Source: an uncultured Lachnospiraceae bacterium (GTDB lineage Bacteria; Bacillota; Clostridia; Lachnospirales; Lachnospiraceae). Taken from it: a stretch of DNA of 64,000 nt. Made by a program: the position numbers and the translations under genes. Shown here piece after piece: positions 35,116 to 43,950 of this stretch. The stretch covers positions 1-64,000 of the forward strand of contig CAJUPI010000002.1 in NCBI GenBank assembly GCA_910588125.1, read 5' to 3'. Below the pieces are notes generated by a model. That model was not told the DNA's origin, made no database searches, and worked only from the letters and a program-made list of their open reading frames with translations. Each line of letters opens with the position of its first letter. The first letter of the stretch is position 1.

Positions 35116-36030
35116 ATGAATAAAAATAATATAAAAATAGGTATTATGGGATCGGATCAAATAGAGCATATTATACCAGTGTTAATTGAATCTGGCTACC
35201 AAGTTGCCAATATTCAAAGCATTTGGCAAAGTAATGAACCAGTAGAAAGCAAAGAAAGATTATATAGAGAAACAATTAGAGATTGTGATATTTTATATAA
35301 TATTTATTCGGGAAATTATTTTTGGGCAAAAGCATCATTTGCAAAATTAGTTGGGAAAAAAGTTATTACTCACTGGATTGGGACAGATGTATTACATGCG
35401 ATTTCTGGAGAAGTAGGTTATTTAGGCCATCCATTTATTGATCATCATTTTGTATGTTATGAGCCTTTAAAAAAGGAACTGCAATCTATAGGTATAGAGA
35501 CTACTGTATTACCAATAATTCCTTTTAATATGAATCTTTCTATTGATGAAATGCCAGACACGCATGCAGTTATGATATATATGCCAGATAGTAGATTGGA
35601 ACATTATGGTTACAATGAATTGTGTTATGTATTTGAATCTTTTCCGAATTTAACATTCCATATTGTTGCTAATCAGGGGAAAGGGCTTGAAAAATATGGC
35701 AATGTAATCACTCATGGATGGCTAGATAAGAATGCTATGGAAAAACTGTATAAAAAGATTTCAATAGTAATCCGTTTTATTAAACATGATGGTTTATCAA
35801 TGTCTGTTATAGAGGGACTTATAAAAGGAAAAAAGGTAATTTGGAATAACCAATATTATGGAGTGATTTATGTGGATTCAAAAGAAGCTATATGTAGTGA
35901 ACTTGAAAAAATATTAGGAACACCGCCATGCCCAGATATTGATATAAGTAATTATGTAAAAAAAGAGTTATCAAAAGAAAATTTCAATAATGTTTTTGAT
36001 AATGTAATAAAAAAAGTATTGGAATGTTAG
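35116..36030 (+). CDS. Glycosyltransferase-like protein (GT-B/GT4 style)
   Basis: A 304-residue protein with an N-terminal Rossmann-like start (IKIGIMGSDQIEHIIPVLIESGY) and HWIGTDVLHA, a motif recurring in GT4-type enzymes of this kind. The C-terminal half has ITHGWLDKNAMEKLYKKISI and GLSMSVIEGLIKGKKVIWNN, equivalent to the E-x7-E sugar-nucleotide region (here S-x-S-V-I-E-G). It is short for a full GT-B. AGAGGTG is 4-5 nt upstream of ATG 35116. Base composition is very AT-rich. Donor and acceptor are unknown. Confidence 0.7.
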   Translation: MNKNNIKIGIMGSDQIEHIIPVLIESGYQVANIQSIWQSNEPVESKERLYRETIRDCDILYNIYSGNYFWAKASFAKLVGKKVITHWIGTDVLHAISGEVGYLGHPFIDHHFVCYEPLKKELQSIGIETTVLPIIPFNMNLSIDEMPDTHAVMIYMPDSRLEHYGYNELCYVFESFPNLTFHIVANQGKGLEKYGNVITHGWLDKNAMEKLYKKISIVIRFIKHDGLSMSVIEGLIKGKKVIWNNQYYGVIYVDSKEAICSELEKILGTPPCPDIDISNYVKKELSKENFNNVFDNVIKKVLEC

Positions 36031-36118
36031 AAATAAAATAAGAGATATTGCGAGAATATGTTATTATGTGTCATCACTAATTATTAATATGAGCTTATTG
36101 CAGAAATAAAGGATTATG

Positions 36119-37534
36119 ATGAAAAATGCGATCATTTTTGGATGCGGAAAAATTGGAACAGCAACTTATAAGAAATTAAAAAATCAATATTGTATATTGG
36201 CATGGTCTGATAATAATGGGGCATTATGGGAAAGTAAAAAAGAAGGTATACCTATTGTTCAACCTATTGAAATTCCTGAATTATTAAAGAAAGAAAACGC
36301 TGATGTTTTTGTTGCAGTAGAAAACGGACAGGAAATCGTTGAGCAGTTAAGGAGTCTCCAAGTAAAAAATATTTATATTTGGAAAAAAACATTTTTTTAT
36401 TCGGCAGATGGATTATTTCCTTATAAAGAAAATACAGGCATGTATTATAAAAAGAATAAGAAAGAAGAAACACATATTCTTTTTGTATCAGCAACTGCCG
36501 GAATCCGGGATCATAAGACAGCCAAAGCTGTAAAAAAGACAGGAAAAAAAGTTCATTTGGCATATTTGAAATTTTCTCCCTATGATATTGACTCCGAGTA
36601 TGCGAATATTTACGAAGATATCTATTCTTTTATGTCAATACAGGCTTTGCAGGACTTTATAGATAATAGTGATTTTGATCTTGTACATAGTTCCAGTGAG
36701 CCTGATTACATAACAGCACTTTTAGCTAGATCAAATAAACCGATTATACACGATTGCCATGATTTGAGCAGTTCAAACAGAACTATGTTTCCAGAAGAAT
36801 TGACACTAGAGTATATTGCTCATAAAGAAGCTTCCGGAGTGGTTTATCCGACAGAAGGATTGCGAAATGAGGCGATAAGAAGATTTGGGCTCTCCTGGGA
36901 CAAGACTTATGTGCTTGAGAATTTTACTTCCGAGGAGCTGATTCCGCATAAAAAAAAGGAGAAAATAAGCCGTTTCGATGGAGAACTGCATTGCGTTTAT
37001 GAAGGGGCTATTTTAGAGGGGGATAAAGCAAGCAAACGATATTTTGAAGAAATTTGGTTGAAACTGGCTAAGTCGGGAATCCATGTGCACTTTTATACTA
37101 ATTATGATATAAATTATTGTCATTATTTAGAGTCAATGAATCCAAAAATTCACTTTGAAGGAAATTTATCCTCCAAGCAGCTTTCGGTAGAATTATCGAA
37201 GTATGATATTGGCCTGTGTATATATAATACGAATGACAGTAATAAGCTTTACCTGGAGCATTCATCACCTAATAAATTATATGAATATGTAAATGCAGGA
37301 ATTCCGGTAGCGGTAGGAAATGTGGAATGTCATCGCATATTTGCTGAAGAAAATGGCTTCGGAAGACAAGTTAACATGGATAGGGAACTCTATTCGCAAA
37401 TGCGGACAATTGCGGAGATAAAAATCAAAGAGAGAATACTCCAGGAAAAGGGATTTACCTTTGAAAGCAAGATACAAGGACTTTTAGATTTTTATAATCA
37501 GGCTATAGAACAAAAGAAACAAAAAAATCCATGA
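36119..37534 (+). CDS. Rossmann domain-glycosyltransferase fusion (paralogue 1, AT-rich)
   Basis: A 471-residue protein. Residues 1-105 are a Rossmann-like domain (NAIIFGCGKIGTATYKKL, then WSDNN and a VFVAVENGQEIVEQL strand-helix) as in sugar O-acyltransferase/NAD-binding N-domains. Residues 120-471 are a GT-B-type transferase: HILFVSATAGIRDHKTAKAV, FDLVHSSSEPDY, DCHDLSS, ELHCVYEGAI, IHVHFYTNYD and HSSPNKLYEYVNAGIPVAVG. A clear paralogue lies at 38691. ATG 36119 is preferred (AAAGGA 5 nt upstream) over 36116. Domain identity is fairly firm; substrates are unknown. Confidence 0.75.
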   Translation: MKNAIIFGCGKIGTATYKKLKNQYCILAWSDNNGALWESKKEGIPIVQPIEIPELLKKENADVFVAVENGQEIVEQLRSLQVKNIYIWKKTFFYSADGLFPYKENTGMYYKKNKKEETHILFVSATAGIRDHKTAKAVKKTGKKVHLAYLKFSPYDIDSEYANIYEDIYSFMSIQALQDFIDNSDFDLVHSSSEPDYITALLARSNKPIIHDCHDLSSSNRTMFPEELTLEYIAHKEASGVVYPTEGLRNEAIRRFGLSWDKTYVLENFTSEELIPHKKKEKISRFDGELHCVYEGAILEGDKASKRYFEEIWLKLAKSGIHVHFYTNYDINYCHYLESMNPKIHFEGNLSSKQLSVELSKYDIGLCIYNTNDSNKLYLEHSSPNKLYEYVNAGIPVAVGNVECHRIFAEENGFGRQVNMDRELYSQMRTIAEIKIKERILQEKGFTFESKIQGLLDFYNQAIEQKKQKNP

Positions 37535-37560
37535 AAAAGTGAAAGAAAGGCGGAAAAGCA

Positions 37561-38616
37561 ATGATAAGATGCACAAGATGTATTATGGACGATTCATCAG
37601 ATAGTTATATTCGATTTGATGAAAATGGGTATTGTAATTATTGTACCAGGGCAATTCAAAATATAGGTAAGATCTATTTTCCCAACGAGGAAGGTCAAAA
37701 AAAACTGGCAGAACTGTTAAGTGAAGTAAAGAAATTTGGCCAAAACAAAAAATATGATTGTATTATGGGAATTTCCGGAGGACTGGATTCCTCATATCTT
37801 GCCTATTTGGGAGCAAAATGGGGATTAAAAGTACTGGCAGTACATATTGACGATGGATATGATACAGAAATATCAAAATTAAATATTTCAAGATTAATTT
37901 CAGCAACAGGATTTGATTATGAGGTGATTAAGCCGGATCCGATACAATACAATGATTTAACTCTCTCCTATATGAAAGCCGGGGTACCTAATATAGCAGT
38001 TCCCCAGGATAATATACTGTTTGCTTTTATTTATAAAAAAATGAGGGAATATCATATGCAGTATTTTTTGTCTGGTGGAAATTTTGCACTTGAGTGCATT
38101 TTGCAAAGAGGAAATACACATACCGCCTATGATATGGATAATCTCATAGATATTCATAATAAATTTGGTAAAGAGCCTCTTGACAAATTGGAATTTCTAT
38201 CCACCAGTCAAAGAAATGTTAATAGCCGTTTGCTGGGATTAAAATCTCCAAGGCCATTAGATTATATTGATTATAATAGAGATCGGGCATTTAGGGAGCT
38301 AAAGGATTATTGCGGTTTTGAATATTATGGAAGAAAACATTTAGAGAATATACTTACAGCTTTTGCTCAATTATACTGGTTCCCTAAAAAGTTTGGTGTG
38401 GATAAGAGAACCTCTCATTTATCAAGTATGATAGTAAGTGGACAGATGACTCGAGAGGAAGCGCTTAGACAACTGTCCGAGCCGCTGTATGATGAGAAAC
38501 AGATGGAAGATTACATATCTATTATAAAGCGGAATATGAAAATTAGCGACGAAGAATTTGAGGCAATTATGTCTGCTCCGACACATCAGCATGAAGATTA
38601 TGTGGTTGAGAAATAA
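37561..38616 (+). CDS. N-acetyl sugar amidotransferase (WbpG-like)
   Basis: A 351-residue PP-loop enzyme. Two CxxC pairs near the N-terminus (Cys4/Cys7 and Cys25/Cys28) should bind zinc; GISGGLDSSY (about 71-80) is the pyrophosphate loop that activates a carbonyl for amidine formation. WbpG of Pseudomonas aeruginosa converts an N-acetyl to an acetamidino group on ManNAc3NAcA-type sugars with ammonia from HisH/HisF-like partners; those partners are not in the window. Together with WbpD-, WbpE- and WbpA-like genes it points to an amidinated di-amino uronic acid in the surface glycan. Confidence 0.88.
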   Translation: MIRCTRCIMDDSSDSYIRFDENGYCNYCTRAIQNIGKIYFPNEEGQKKLAELLSEVKKFGQNKKYDCIMGISGGLDSSYLAYLGAKWGLKVLAVHIDDGYDTEISKLNISRLISATGFDYEVIKPDPIQYNDLTLSYMKAGVPNIAVPQDNILFAFIYKKMREYHMQYFLSGGNFALECILQRGNTHTAYDMDNLIDIHNKFGKEPLDKLEFLSTSQRNVNSRLLGLKSPRPLDYIDYNRDRAFRELKDYCGFEYYGRKHLENILTAFAQLYWFPKKFGVDKRTSHLSSMIVSGQMTREEALRQLSEPLYDEKQMEDYISIIKRNMKISDEEFEAIMSAPTHQHEDYVVEK

Positions 38617-38690
38617 AAGAAATTTATATAGTAGAAAAGAGAATTTGATTTTTAATTTTAAAAACAGAATCCAAACAACAGGTGACAAAC

Positions 38691-40145
38691 ATGACATTAC
38701 AACAACCATCATGGAAACAAAATAACCTAAAGAAAAAGCTCCTTCTATTCGGCGCCGGGTTCTACGGCAGGAATGCCTGGGCAAAGCTGCACGATAAGTA
38801 TGAACTGATTGGTTTTGTAGATAACAACCCTTCTTTATCCGGAACTTACCTGTGCGGGATATCCGTCATTTCTTATCGCGAATTGCCCGATTATTATACC
38901 GATGAAACGGATATTATCCTATGCACCAGGGAGTACGGCGCCATCAGCCACCAGCTCATGCAGCTGGGCATTACGAGTTATTATGTCATGCTGGAAGGCC
39001 TGCTGTATCATAGCGGGCCACAGGAAACCATGATGCCGGTAGAACTGAATGACTATGAATATTATCGGAAAAAAGGGCCGGAAAAAAATATCCTGTATAT
39101 TCAGAATGCCGCCTGTATCCGCACCCATAAAATCGCCAGGATCATGAAAGACGCCGGGTACCGCGTTTTCCTGTTATATACCTTAGCGCCCCCGAATGAC
39201 GCCAACCGGCAATGGGCGGATACTTACGATCAAATATGGGGATTTTCCTCCATAAACGGGATTGTAGACTTTATCGGGAACAGTGAGTTTGATCTCCTCC
39301 ACTGCTCCAATGAACCAGATTTATTAGCCAATATCGCGCGGGTAACTGACAAGCCCGTCGTTTTTGATACCCACGACATGCAAAGCATCCGCAGCCATGT
39401 GAGTGTGGAAATCCTGGCATTGGAATATCTGGCCAATCAGTACGCCGATGGGAACCTCTATACCTCATCCGGGGCGGCAGAGATTGCCAGGAAAAAGTAT
39501 GGCTTGGCAGACCGGGAAGTCTATGTGCTGGAAAACCGGATCCTGGACCCTGTCGATATTGGGACGCCCCAGAGAAAGCTTAGCGAGGCGGATCAGGAAA
39601 TTCACTGCGTCTATGAAGGCGGGATCGTTGGCGGAAATAAAAACCATCACCGGTACTTTGAAAACATATGGAAAGAGATTGCCTCGCGGGGAATCCATAT
39701 CCATTTTTATTCCCAGTCCGATCCGGCATACTGCCGGCAGCTGGAAGAACAGAGCCCGTATCTCCACTATGAAGGCAACAAGGGAAGTGAGGAACTGGTT
39801 CGGGAAATGACCCGGTATGACTGCGGGCTTGCGGTATTCCATGTGACCGGTCAGAACCGTATGTTCTTAGAGACCGGGACGGCCAATAAAGTATATGAAT
39901 ACTTAAATGCCCGGCTCCCGGTAATCGTGGGGGATATTCAGTCTTATGTAGATTTTGTGGAACAATACCAGGTTGGTATCCGCTTGGATCTGGCAGGGGA
40001 TATTGCCGGTCAGATAAAAGAGGCCTGCCAGATAAAAATCGCGGATGATTTTTTACAGAAGCATGGCCTGACCATGCGATCCAGCCAGAAGGAACTGGAA
40101 CGCTTTTACGAGAAAGTGAAGAGAAACAGGAGCAGGGGAAAATGA
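38691..40145 (+). CDS. Rossmann domain-glycosyltransferase fusion (paralogue 2, GC-richer)
   Basis: A 484-residue paralogue of the gene at 36119 with the same two parts: KLLLFGAGFYGRNAWAKLHD and FVDNNPSL (Rossmann, 1-110), then ILYIQNAACIRTHKIARIMK, FDLLHCSNEPDL, VFDTHDMQS, EIHCVYEGGIVGG, HIHFYSQSDP and GTANKVYEYLNARLPVIVGD (GT-B). Many motifs align one-to-one with the first copy, but codon use is GC-richer, so they came from different sources rather than a local duplication. Start ATG 38691 follows AGGTGA; the GTG at 38682 is part of that RBS. The next gene overlaps its stop (ATGA). Confidence 0.75.
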   Translation: MTLQQPSWKQNNLKKKLLLFGAGFYGRNAWAKLHDKYELIGFVDNNPSLSGTYLCGISVISYRELPDYYTDETDIILCTREYGAISHQLMQLGITSYYVMLEGLLYHSGPQETMMPVELNDYEYYRKKGPEKNILYIQNAACIRTHKIARIMKDAGYRVFLLYTLAPPNDANRQWADTYDQIWGFSSINGIVDFIGNSEFDLLHCSNEPDLLANIARVTDKPVVFDTHDMQSIRSHVSVEILALEYLANQYADGNLYTSSGAAEIARKKYGLADREVYVLENRILDPVDIGTPQRKLSEADQEIHCVYEGGIVGGNKNHHRYFENIWKEIASRGIHIHFYSQSDPAYCRQLEEQSPYLHYEGNKGSEELVREMTRYDCGLAVFHVTGQNRMFLETGTANKVYEYLNARLPVIVGDIQSYVDFVEQYQVGIRLDLAGDIAGQIKEACQIKIADDFLQKHGLTMRSSQKELERFYEKVKRNRSRGK

Positions 40146-41257
40146 GACTTCGCTGTTGTGATTTTTCTGAATTTGCCAGGCAGGTACAGCAGGCTGGCAG
40201 CAAAATTGTCGTATTCGGAGCCGGTGTCATCGGCACCGTCACCGTCCCGGAAATTTTGCACCAATACCAATTGCAGGATCAAGTGATATGCTACCTCGAT
40301 AATAACCGCAGGGAACCAACCCGGACCATCGATATCGGAAACCGGAGGGTTATGGTTGAGCCGGTGGAATGGTTGACCGATGCCGGGGAAAATATTGTCA
40401 TTCTCGTAGCCATCAGCCGGTATGCCGAAGCCCTGGAGCAATTAGGGCGCATGCCGTGCACGGAGAATATGACCTGCTTTCTCATGCCTATGATGTGCAT
40501 CCATAATTTTTGCAGCGGGGTTTCCTGTGGGGAGCCGGTGTTATCGGACAAGCCCCGGATCCCGAAAACGATTCATTATATGTGGCTGGGGAAAAAACCG
40601 ATCCCTCCAAACCTGCAGCAGTGCATCGACAGCTGGCGACGGTATTGCCCGGACTATGAGGTAGTCCGGTGGGATGAGAGCAATTACGATATCGCAAAGC
40701 ATGCCTATATGCGGGATGCGTATGAAAGAGGGGCCTATGGGTTTGTGCCGGACTATGCCCGGCTGGATATTCTGTACCAGTATGGGGGCATCTATATGGA
40801 TACGGATGTCGAGGTCATCAAAAGCCTGGATCCACTGCTATACCAAGAGGCGTTTTGCGGGGTGGAAAAGTGGCAGGTGGTAAACTTCGGGGGAGGCAGC
40901 GGCGCCGTAAAGGGGCACCGGATGATCGGGGAATTTTTAAAGGCCAGGGAGACGGTAAGATTTCTGGACCAAAACGGCAGGCCCAACCCAGTCACCTGTG
41001 GATTTTATGATACCAGGACTGCCTTAAAAAACGGCTACCGGATGGATGGCACCACCCAGAACATTGAGGGGATGAATCTTTATGCCTATGATTATTTCCA
41101 CCCCTATGATTACATGTCGGGGCATACGAATCTCACCGAACATACATATGCCATTCACCGGTTTCATGGCGGGTGGCTGGATGAGAAGATGAAACGGGCC
41201 AATGAAAAAGCCGCCAGCCGGTATGAACAGCTCTACCGGCTTTCAACCGAAAAATAA
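40142..41257 (+). CDS. Rossmann domain-DXD glycosyltransferase fusion (Gly_transf_sug type)
   Basis: A 371-residue protein. Residues 1-115 hold another Rossmann-like domain (KIVVFGAGVIGTVTVPEIL, CYLDNNRREP), the third in this cluster. From about 138 it is a sugar transferase with PKTIHYMWLGKKPIPPNL, VPDYARLDILYQYGGIYMDT and the metal-binding DTD, typical of the OCH1/capsule family (GT32-like). The C-terminal HRFHGGWLDEKMK contributes to the active site. It overlaps the previous gene by 4 nt, with AGGAGCAGGGG as RBS, so the two are translationally coupled. Confidence 0.85.
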   Translation: MRLRCCDFSEFARQVQQAGSKIVVFGAGVIGTVTVPEILHQYQLQDQVICYLDNNRREPTRTIDIGNRRVMVEPVEWLTDAGENIVILVAISRYAEALEQLGRMPCTENMTCFLMPMMCIHNFCSGVSCGEPVLSDKPRIPKTIHYMWLGKKPIPPNLQQCIDSWRRYCPDYEVVRWDESNYDIAKHAYMRDAYERGAYGFVPDYARLDILYQYGGIYMDTDVEVIKSLDPLLYQEAFCGVEKWQVVNFGGGSGAVKGHRMIGEFLKARETVRFLDQNGRPNPVTCGFYDTRTALKNGYRMDGTTQNIEGMNLYAYDYFHPYDYMSGHTNLTEHTYAIHRFHGGWLDEKMKRANEKAASRYEQLYRLSTEK

Positions 41258-41283
41258 GAGAAATACGGAAGGGAGATTTTCCA

Positions 41284-42606
41284 ATGTCATTATATCAGGC
41301 CATCGTTGCGCAAAAAGAAAAGATATCCCTGGTAGGCCTGGGCTATGTGGGAATGCCGATCGCGGTTGCCTTTGCCAAGAAGGTAAAGGTAATCGGCTAT
41401 GATCTGAACCAGGAAAAAATTGCCCTATACCAAAAAGGAATCGACCCGACGCATGAAGTAGGGGACGAGGCAATCCAAAACACTACGGTGGAATTTACCA
41501 GCGAAGAGGAAAAATTACGGGAGGCGCGGTTTCACATCATAGCCGTGCCGACCCCGGTGAACCAGGACCATACCCCGGATCTGTCCCCGGTCGAGGGGGC
41601 CAGCCGGATTGTGGGAAGAAATCTGACGAAAGGATCGATTGTGGTATATGAGTCCACTGTCTATCCGGGGGTTACAGAAAACGTATGCATCCCGATCCTG
41701 GAAGAGGAATCGGGGCTGCAATGCGGGGCGGACTTTAAGGTAGGATATTCCCCGGAGAGAATCAATCCGGGGGATAAAATCCACCGCCTGGAAAATATAA
41801 AAAAGATTGTCTCGGGAATGGATGAAGAAGCATTGGGCGAGATTCAGAAGGTTTATGATCTGGTGATAGAAGCCGGCACCTGCCCGGTATCCAGTATCAA
41901 GACAGCGGAAGCCATCAAGGTAGTGGAAAACAGCCAGCGGGATATCAACATTGCCTTCATGAATGAATTGGCGATGGTCTTTGACCGCATGGGGATCGAT
42001 ACCAACGAAGTAGTGGACGGGATGAACACGAAATGGAACGCACTGGGGTTCCGCCCGGGGCTGGTGGGGGGCCACTGTATCGGGGTGGATCCGTATTACT
42101 TTACCTATGAAGCAGAAAAGCTGGGGTACCATAGCCAGATTATCCTCAACGGCCGGATTGTCAATGACAGTATGGGACGGTATGTGGCAAATGCAGCCAT
42201 CCGGAAAATGATTGAGGCTGGGCAGGCGCCGAAAAAATCCCATGTGGTCATACTCGGCCTTACCTTTAAAGAAAACTGCCCGGATATCCGCAACAGCAAG
42301 GTGGCTGATATCCTGCAATGCTTCCAGGAATTCGGGATCGGGCCGACGGTAGTGGATCCATGGGCCAAGGAGAGCGACGCCTTAAAAGAATACGGGGTAA
42401 CCCTGACCCGCCTGGAAGAAGTAAAACATGCCGACTGTGTGATCGTGGCAGTAGCTCATGAGGAATTTAAAAGGCTGAGGCTGGAGGACATCAAACGCTT
42501 ATACCGACAGACGTCAGAGAAAGAAAGCCGGGTCCTGATTGATGTCAAAGGGATCTATGACATTGCGACACTTGAGGAATCGGGACTGAATTGGTGGAGG
42601 CTGTAA
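41284..42606 (+). CDS. UDP-N-acetylhexosamine 6-dehydrogenase (WbpA/TviB-like)
   Basis: A 440-residue nucleotide-sugar dehydrogenase that oxidises C6 of UDP-GlcNAc or UDP-GalNAc to the uronic acid with two NAD. SLVGLGYVGMPIAVAFAKK is the NAD Rossmann loop, VYESTVYPGVTENVCIPIL and VGYSPERINPGD are conserved, TAEAIKVVENSQRDINIAFMNELAM is the dimer helix, and GGHCIGVDPYY holds the catalytic Cys. LGLTFKENCPDIRNSKV marks the C-terminal domain. It would supply the first step of the pathway implied by the WbpD/E/G-like genes. AGGGAG precedes the ATG. Confidence 0.92.
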   Translation: MSLYQAIVAQKEKISLVGLGYVGMPIAVAFAKKVKVIGYDLNQEKIALYQKGIDPTHEVGDEAIQNTTVEFTSEEEKLREARFHIIAVPTPVNQDHTPDLSPVEGASRIVGRNLTKGSIVVYESTVYPGVTENVCIPILEEESGLQCGADFKVGYSPERINPGDKIHRLENIKKIVSGMDEEALGEIQKVYDLVIEAGTCPVSSIKTAEAIKVVENSQRDINIAFMNELAMVFDRMGIDTNEVVDGMNTKWNALGFRPGLVGGHCIGVDPYYFTYEAEKLGYHSQIILNGRIVNDSMGRYVANAAIRKMIEAGQAPKKSHVVILGLTFKENCPDIRNSKVADILQCFQEFGIGPTVVDPWAKESDALKEYGVTLTRLEEVKHADCVIVAVAHEEFKRLRLEDIKRLYRQTSEKESRVLIDVKGIYDIATLEESGLNWWRL

Positions 42607-42690
42607 AAAACAGATCTGGGCATTGAGCAGAATCCATGGTTTTGGCAATGAAACGATTGTCTGTAAATCCCCACAGATAAGGAGAATAAT

Positions 42691-43353
42691 GTGAACTTTG
42701 AATTAACTGCCTCCATGATGTGCGCCAACTATGGCTGCCTGGAGCAAGAAGTAAAAAATCTGGAAGCCGGGGGCATCGATTCGTTCCATATCGATATCAT
42801 GGACGGACGGTATGTACCGAACTTTGCCATGTCATTAAACGACATGGCATATATTGCGTCCGTGGCTCAAAAGCCGCTGGACGTGCACCTGATGATCGAG
42901 CATCCCAACAATAACATCCATCTCTTTCTGGAACGGCTCCGGACAGGAGACACGGTATATATCCATCCGGAGGCAGAGTATCATCCCTCCACCACCTTAC
43001 AGAAAATCATCCATGCCGGCATGATCCCCGGCATTGCGATCAACCCGGGAACTAGCATAGAGACGGTCATGGAAATGTTACGGATTGTAAAAAAAGTACT
43101 GGTCATGTCGGTAAACCCGGGAAATGCCGGGCAGATGTATCTCCCCTATGTCGGAAAAAAGTACACCAAGCTGCTGTCTTTGAAGGATGAGATGCACTTT
43201 GAAATCTACTGGGACGGGGCCTGCAGCGCCGACAAGATTCTGGAATACGCCCCGAGAGGCGTAAAAGGCTTTGTACTGGGGACGACCCTCCTGTTTGGAA
43301 AGAAGCGATCCTATGGAGAGACTTTACAGGACATCCGGGCTTTAAAATTTTAA
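42691..43353 (+). CDS. Ribulose-phosphate 3-epimerase family protein
   Basis: A 220-residue TIM-barrel enzyme of the Rpe/AlsE group. ASMMCANYGCLEQEVKNLEA, FHIDIMDGRYVPNFAM (metal-binding H-x-D-x-MDG), DVHLMIEHP and VMSVNPGNAGQ are the family signatures; WDGACSADKI replaces the usual VDGG. Position at the end of a glycan cluster suggests a role in sugar-phosphate supply rather than the pentose pathway, but this is inference. GTG start with AAGGAG 7 nt upstream. Confidence 0.87.
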   Translation: MNFELTASMMCANYGCLEQEVKNLEAGGIDSFHIDIMDGRYVPNFAMSLNDMAYIASVAQKPLDVHLMIEHPNNNIHLFLERLRTGDTVYIHPEAEYHPSTTLQKIIHAGMIPGIAINPGTSIETVMEMLRIVKKVLVMSVNPGNAGQMYLPYVGKKYTKLLSLKDEMHFEIYWDGACSADKILEYAPRGVKGFVLGTTLLFGKKRSYGETLQDIRALKF

Positions 43354-43395
43354 TCCTTCCTCCTCCAAGGCTGAATATTCCCGAGGTCATAAAAT
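43354..43395 (+). repeat. Fragment of a hairpin element end
   Basis: CTCCAAGGCTGAATATTCCC (43363-43382) matches the right-end module of the element family (compare CCTGGCTGAGTATTCTC in copy B). The rest of that copy is absent; it lies directly after the Rpe-like stop codon. Confidence 0.45.
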
Positions 43396-43511
43396 ATAAT
43401 TTAGCAGAATCGGAAATAATCCATAGAAGAAATATTTAGAACCAGTTTTATTTATGAAAAAATCATTATGAAAAAGCTCCAGATAAAAAGGAATAAAAAC
43501 TGAGAAAACCA

Positions 43512-43776
43512 GCCAGGAAGAAAGGAGCGGGCAGAGGGATAAGGCGGCGGCAATGGGTTTGCCTGCTTCGCATTTGCAGGGATGATAGAAGTTCTTAAAT
43601 TTGCGGAGTTTGCGTTGAAATGAAAATGCACACTGTCTGAGCGAAGCGAGTTTGGGCATTTTCATTTCGCACTTAGCAAAATCCGGAGATTTTAGAACTT
43701 CTTACATCCCGAAACAGCGAAGCAGGCAAACCCATTGCCGCCGCCTTATCCCTCTGCCCGCTCCTTTCTTCCTGGC
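43512..43776 (-). repeat. Long hairpin element, copy D (perfect 60-nt outer arms)
   Basis: Positions 43512-43571 and 43717-43776 are exact reverse complements over 60 nt. Inner arms continue imperfectly (for example GAAGTTCTTAAATTTGCGGA near 43589 against 43683-43702), and the conserved core is at 43636-43655 in minus orientation. Outer-arm sequence differs from every other copy except for AGGAGCGGG. It sits between the glycan cluster and plsX. Confidence 0.85.
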
Positions 43777-43875
43777 GTCCCCTCCATACATTCGTCATGC
43801 TTCGGCAAAGGCAAATTCACCTGGCCGAAGCTTTTTGCTAGATAAATAGTCATGGCATCGTATGTGAATTTCCTG

Positions 43876-43904
43876 TTGATTTATAAAACATTATTTAGTA
43901 TAGT
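43876..43904 (+). promoter_or_regulatory. Promoter of plsX
   Basis: TTGATT at 43876-43881, 17-bp spacer, TATAGT at 43899-43904; the RBS and ATG follow at 43951. It probably drives plsX-acpP and possibly the genes beyond. Confidence 0.65.
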
Positions 43905-43950
43905 AAGGAGGGAATGGAAAGACTGTTTTAAAACGGGAGAGGAGAACGGT

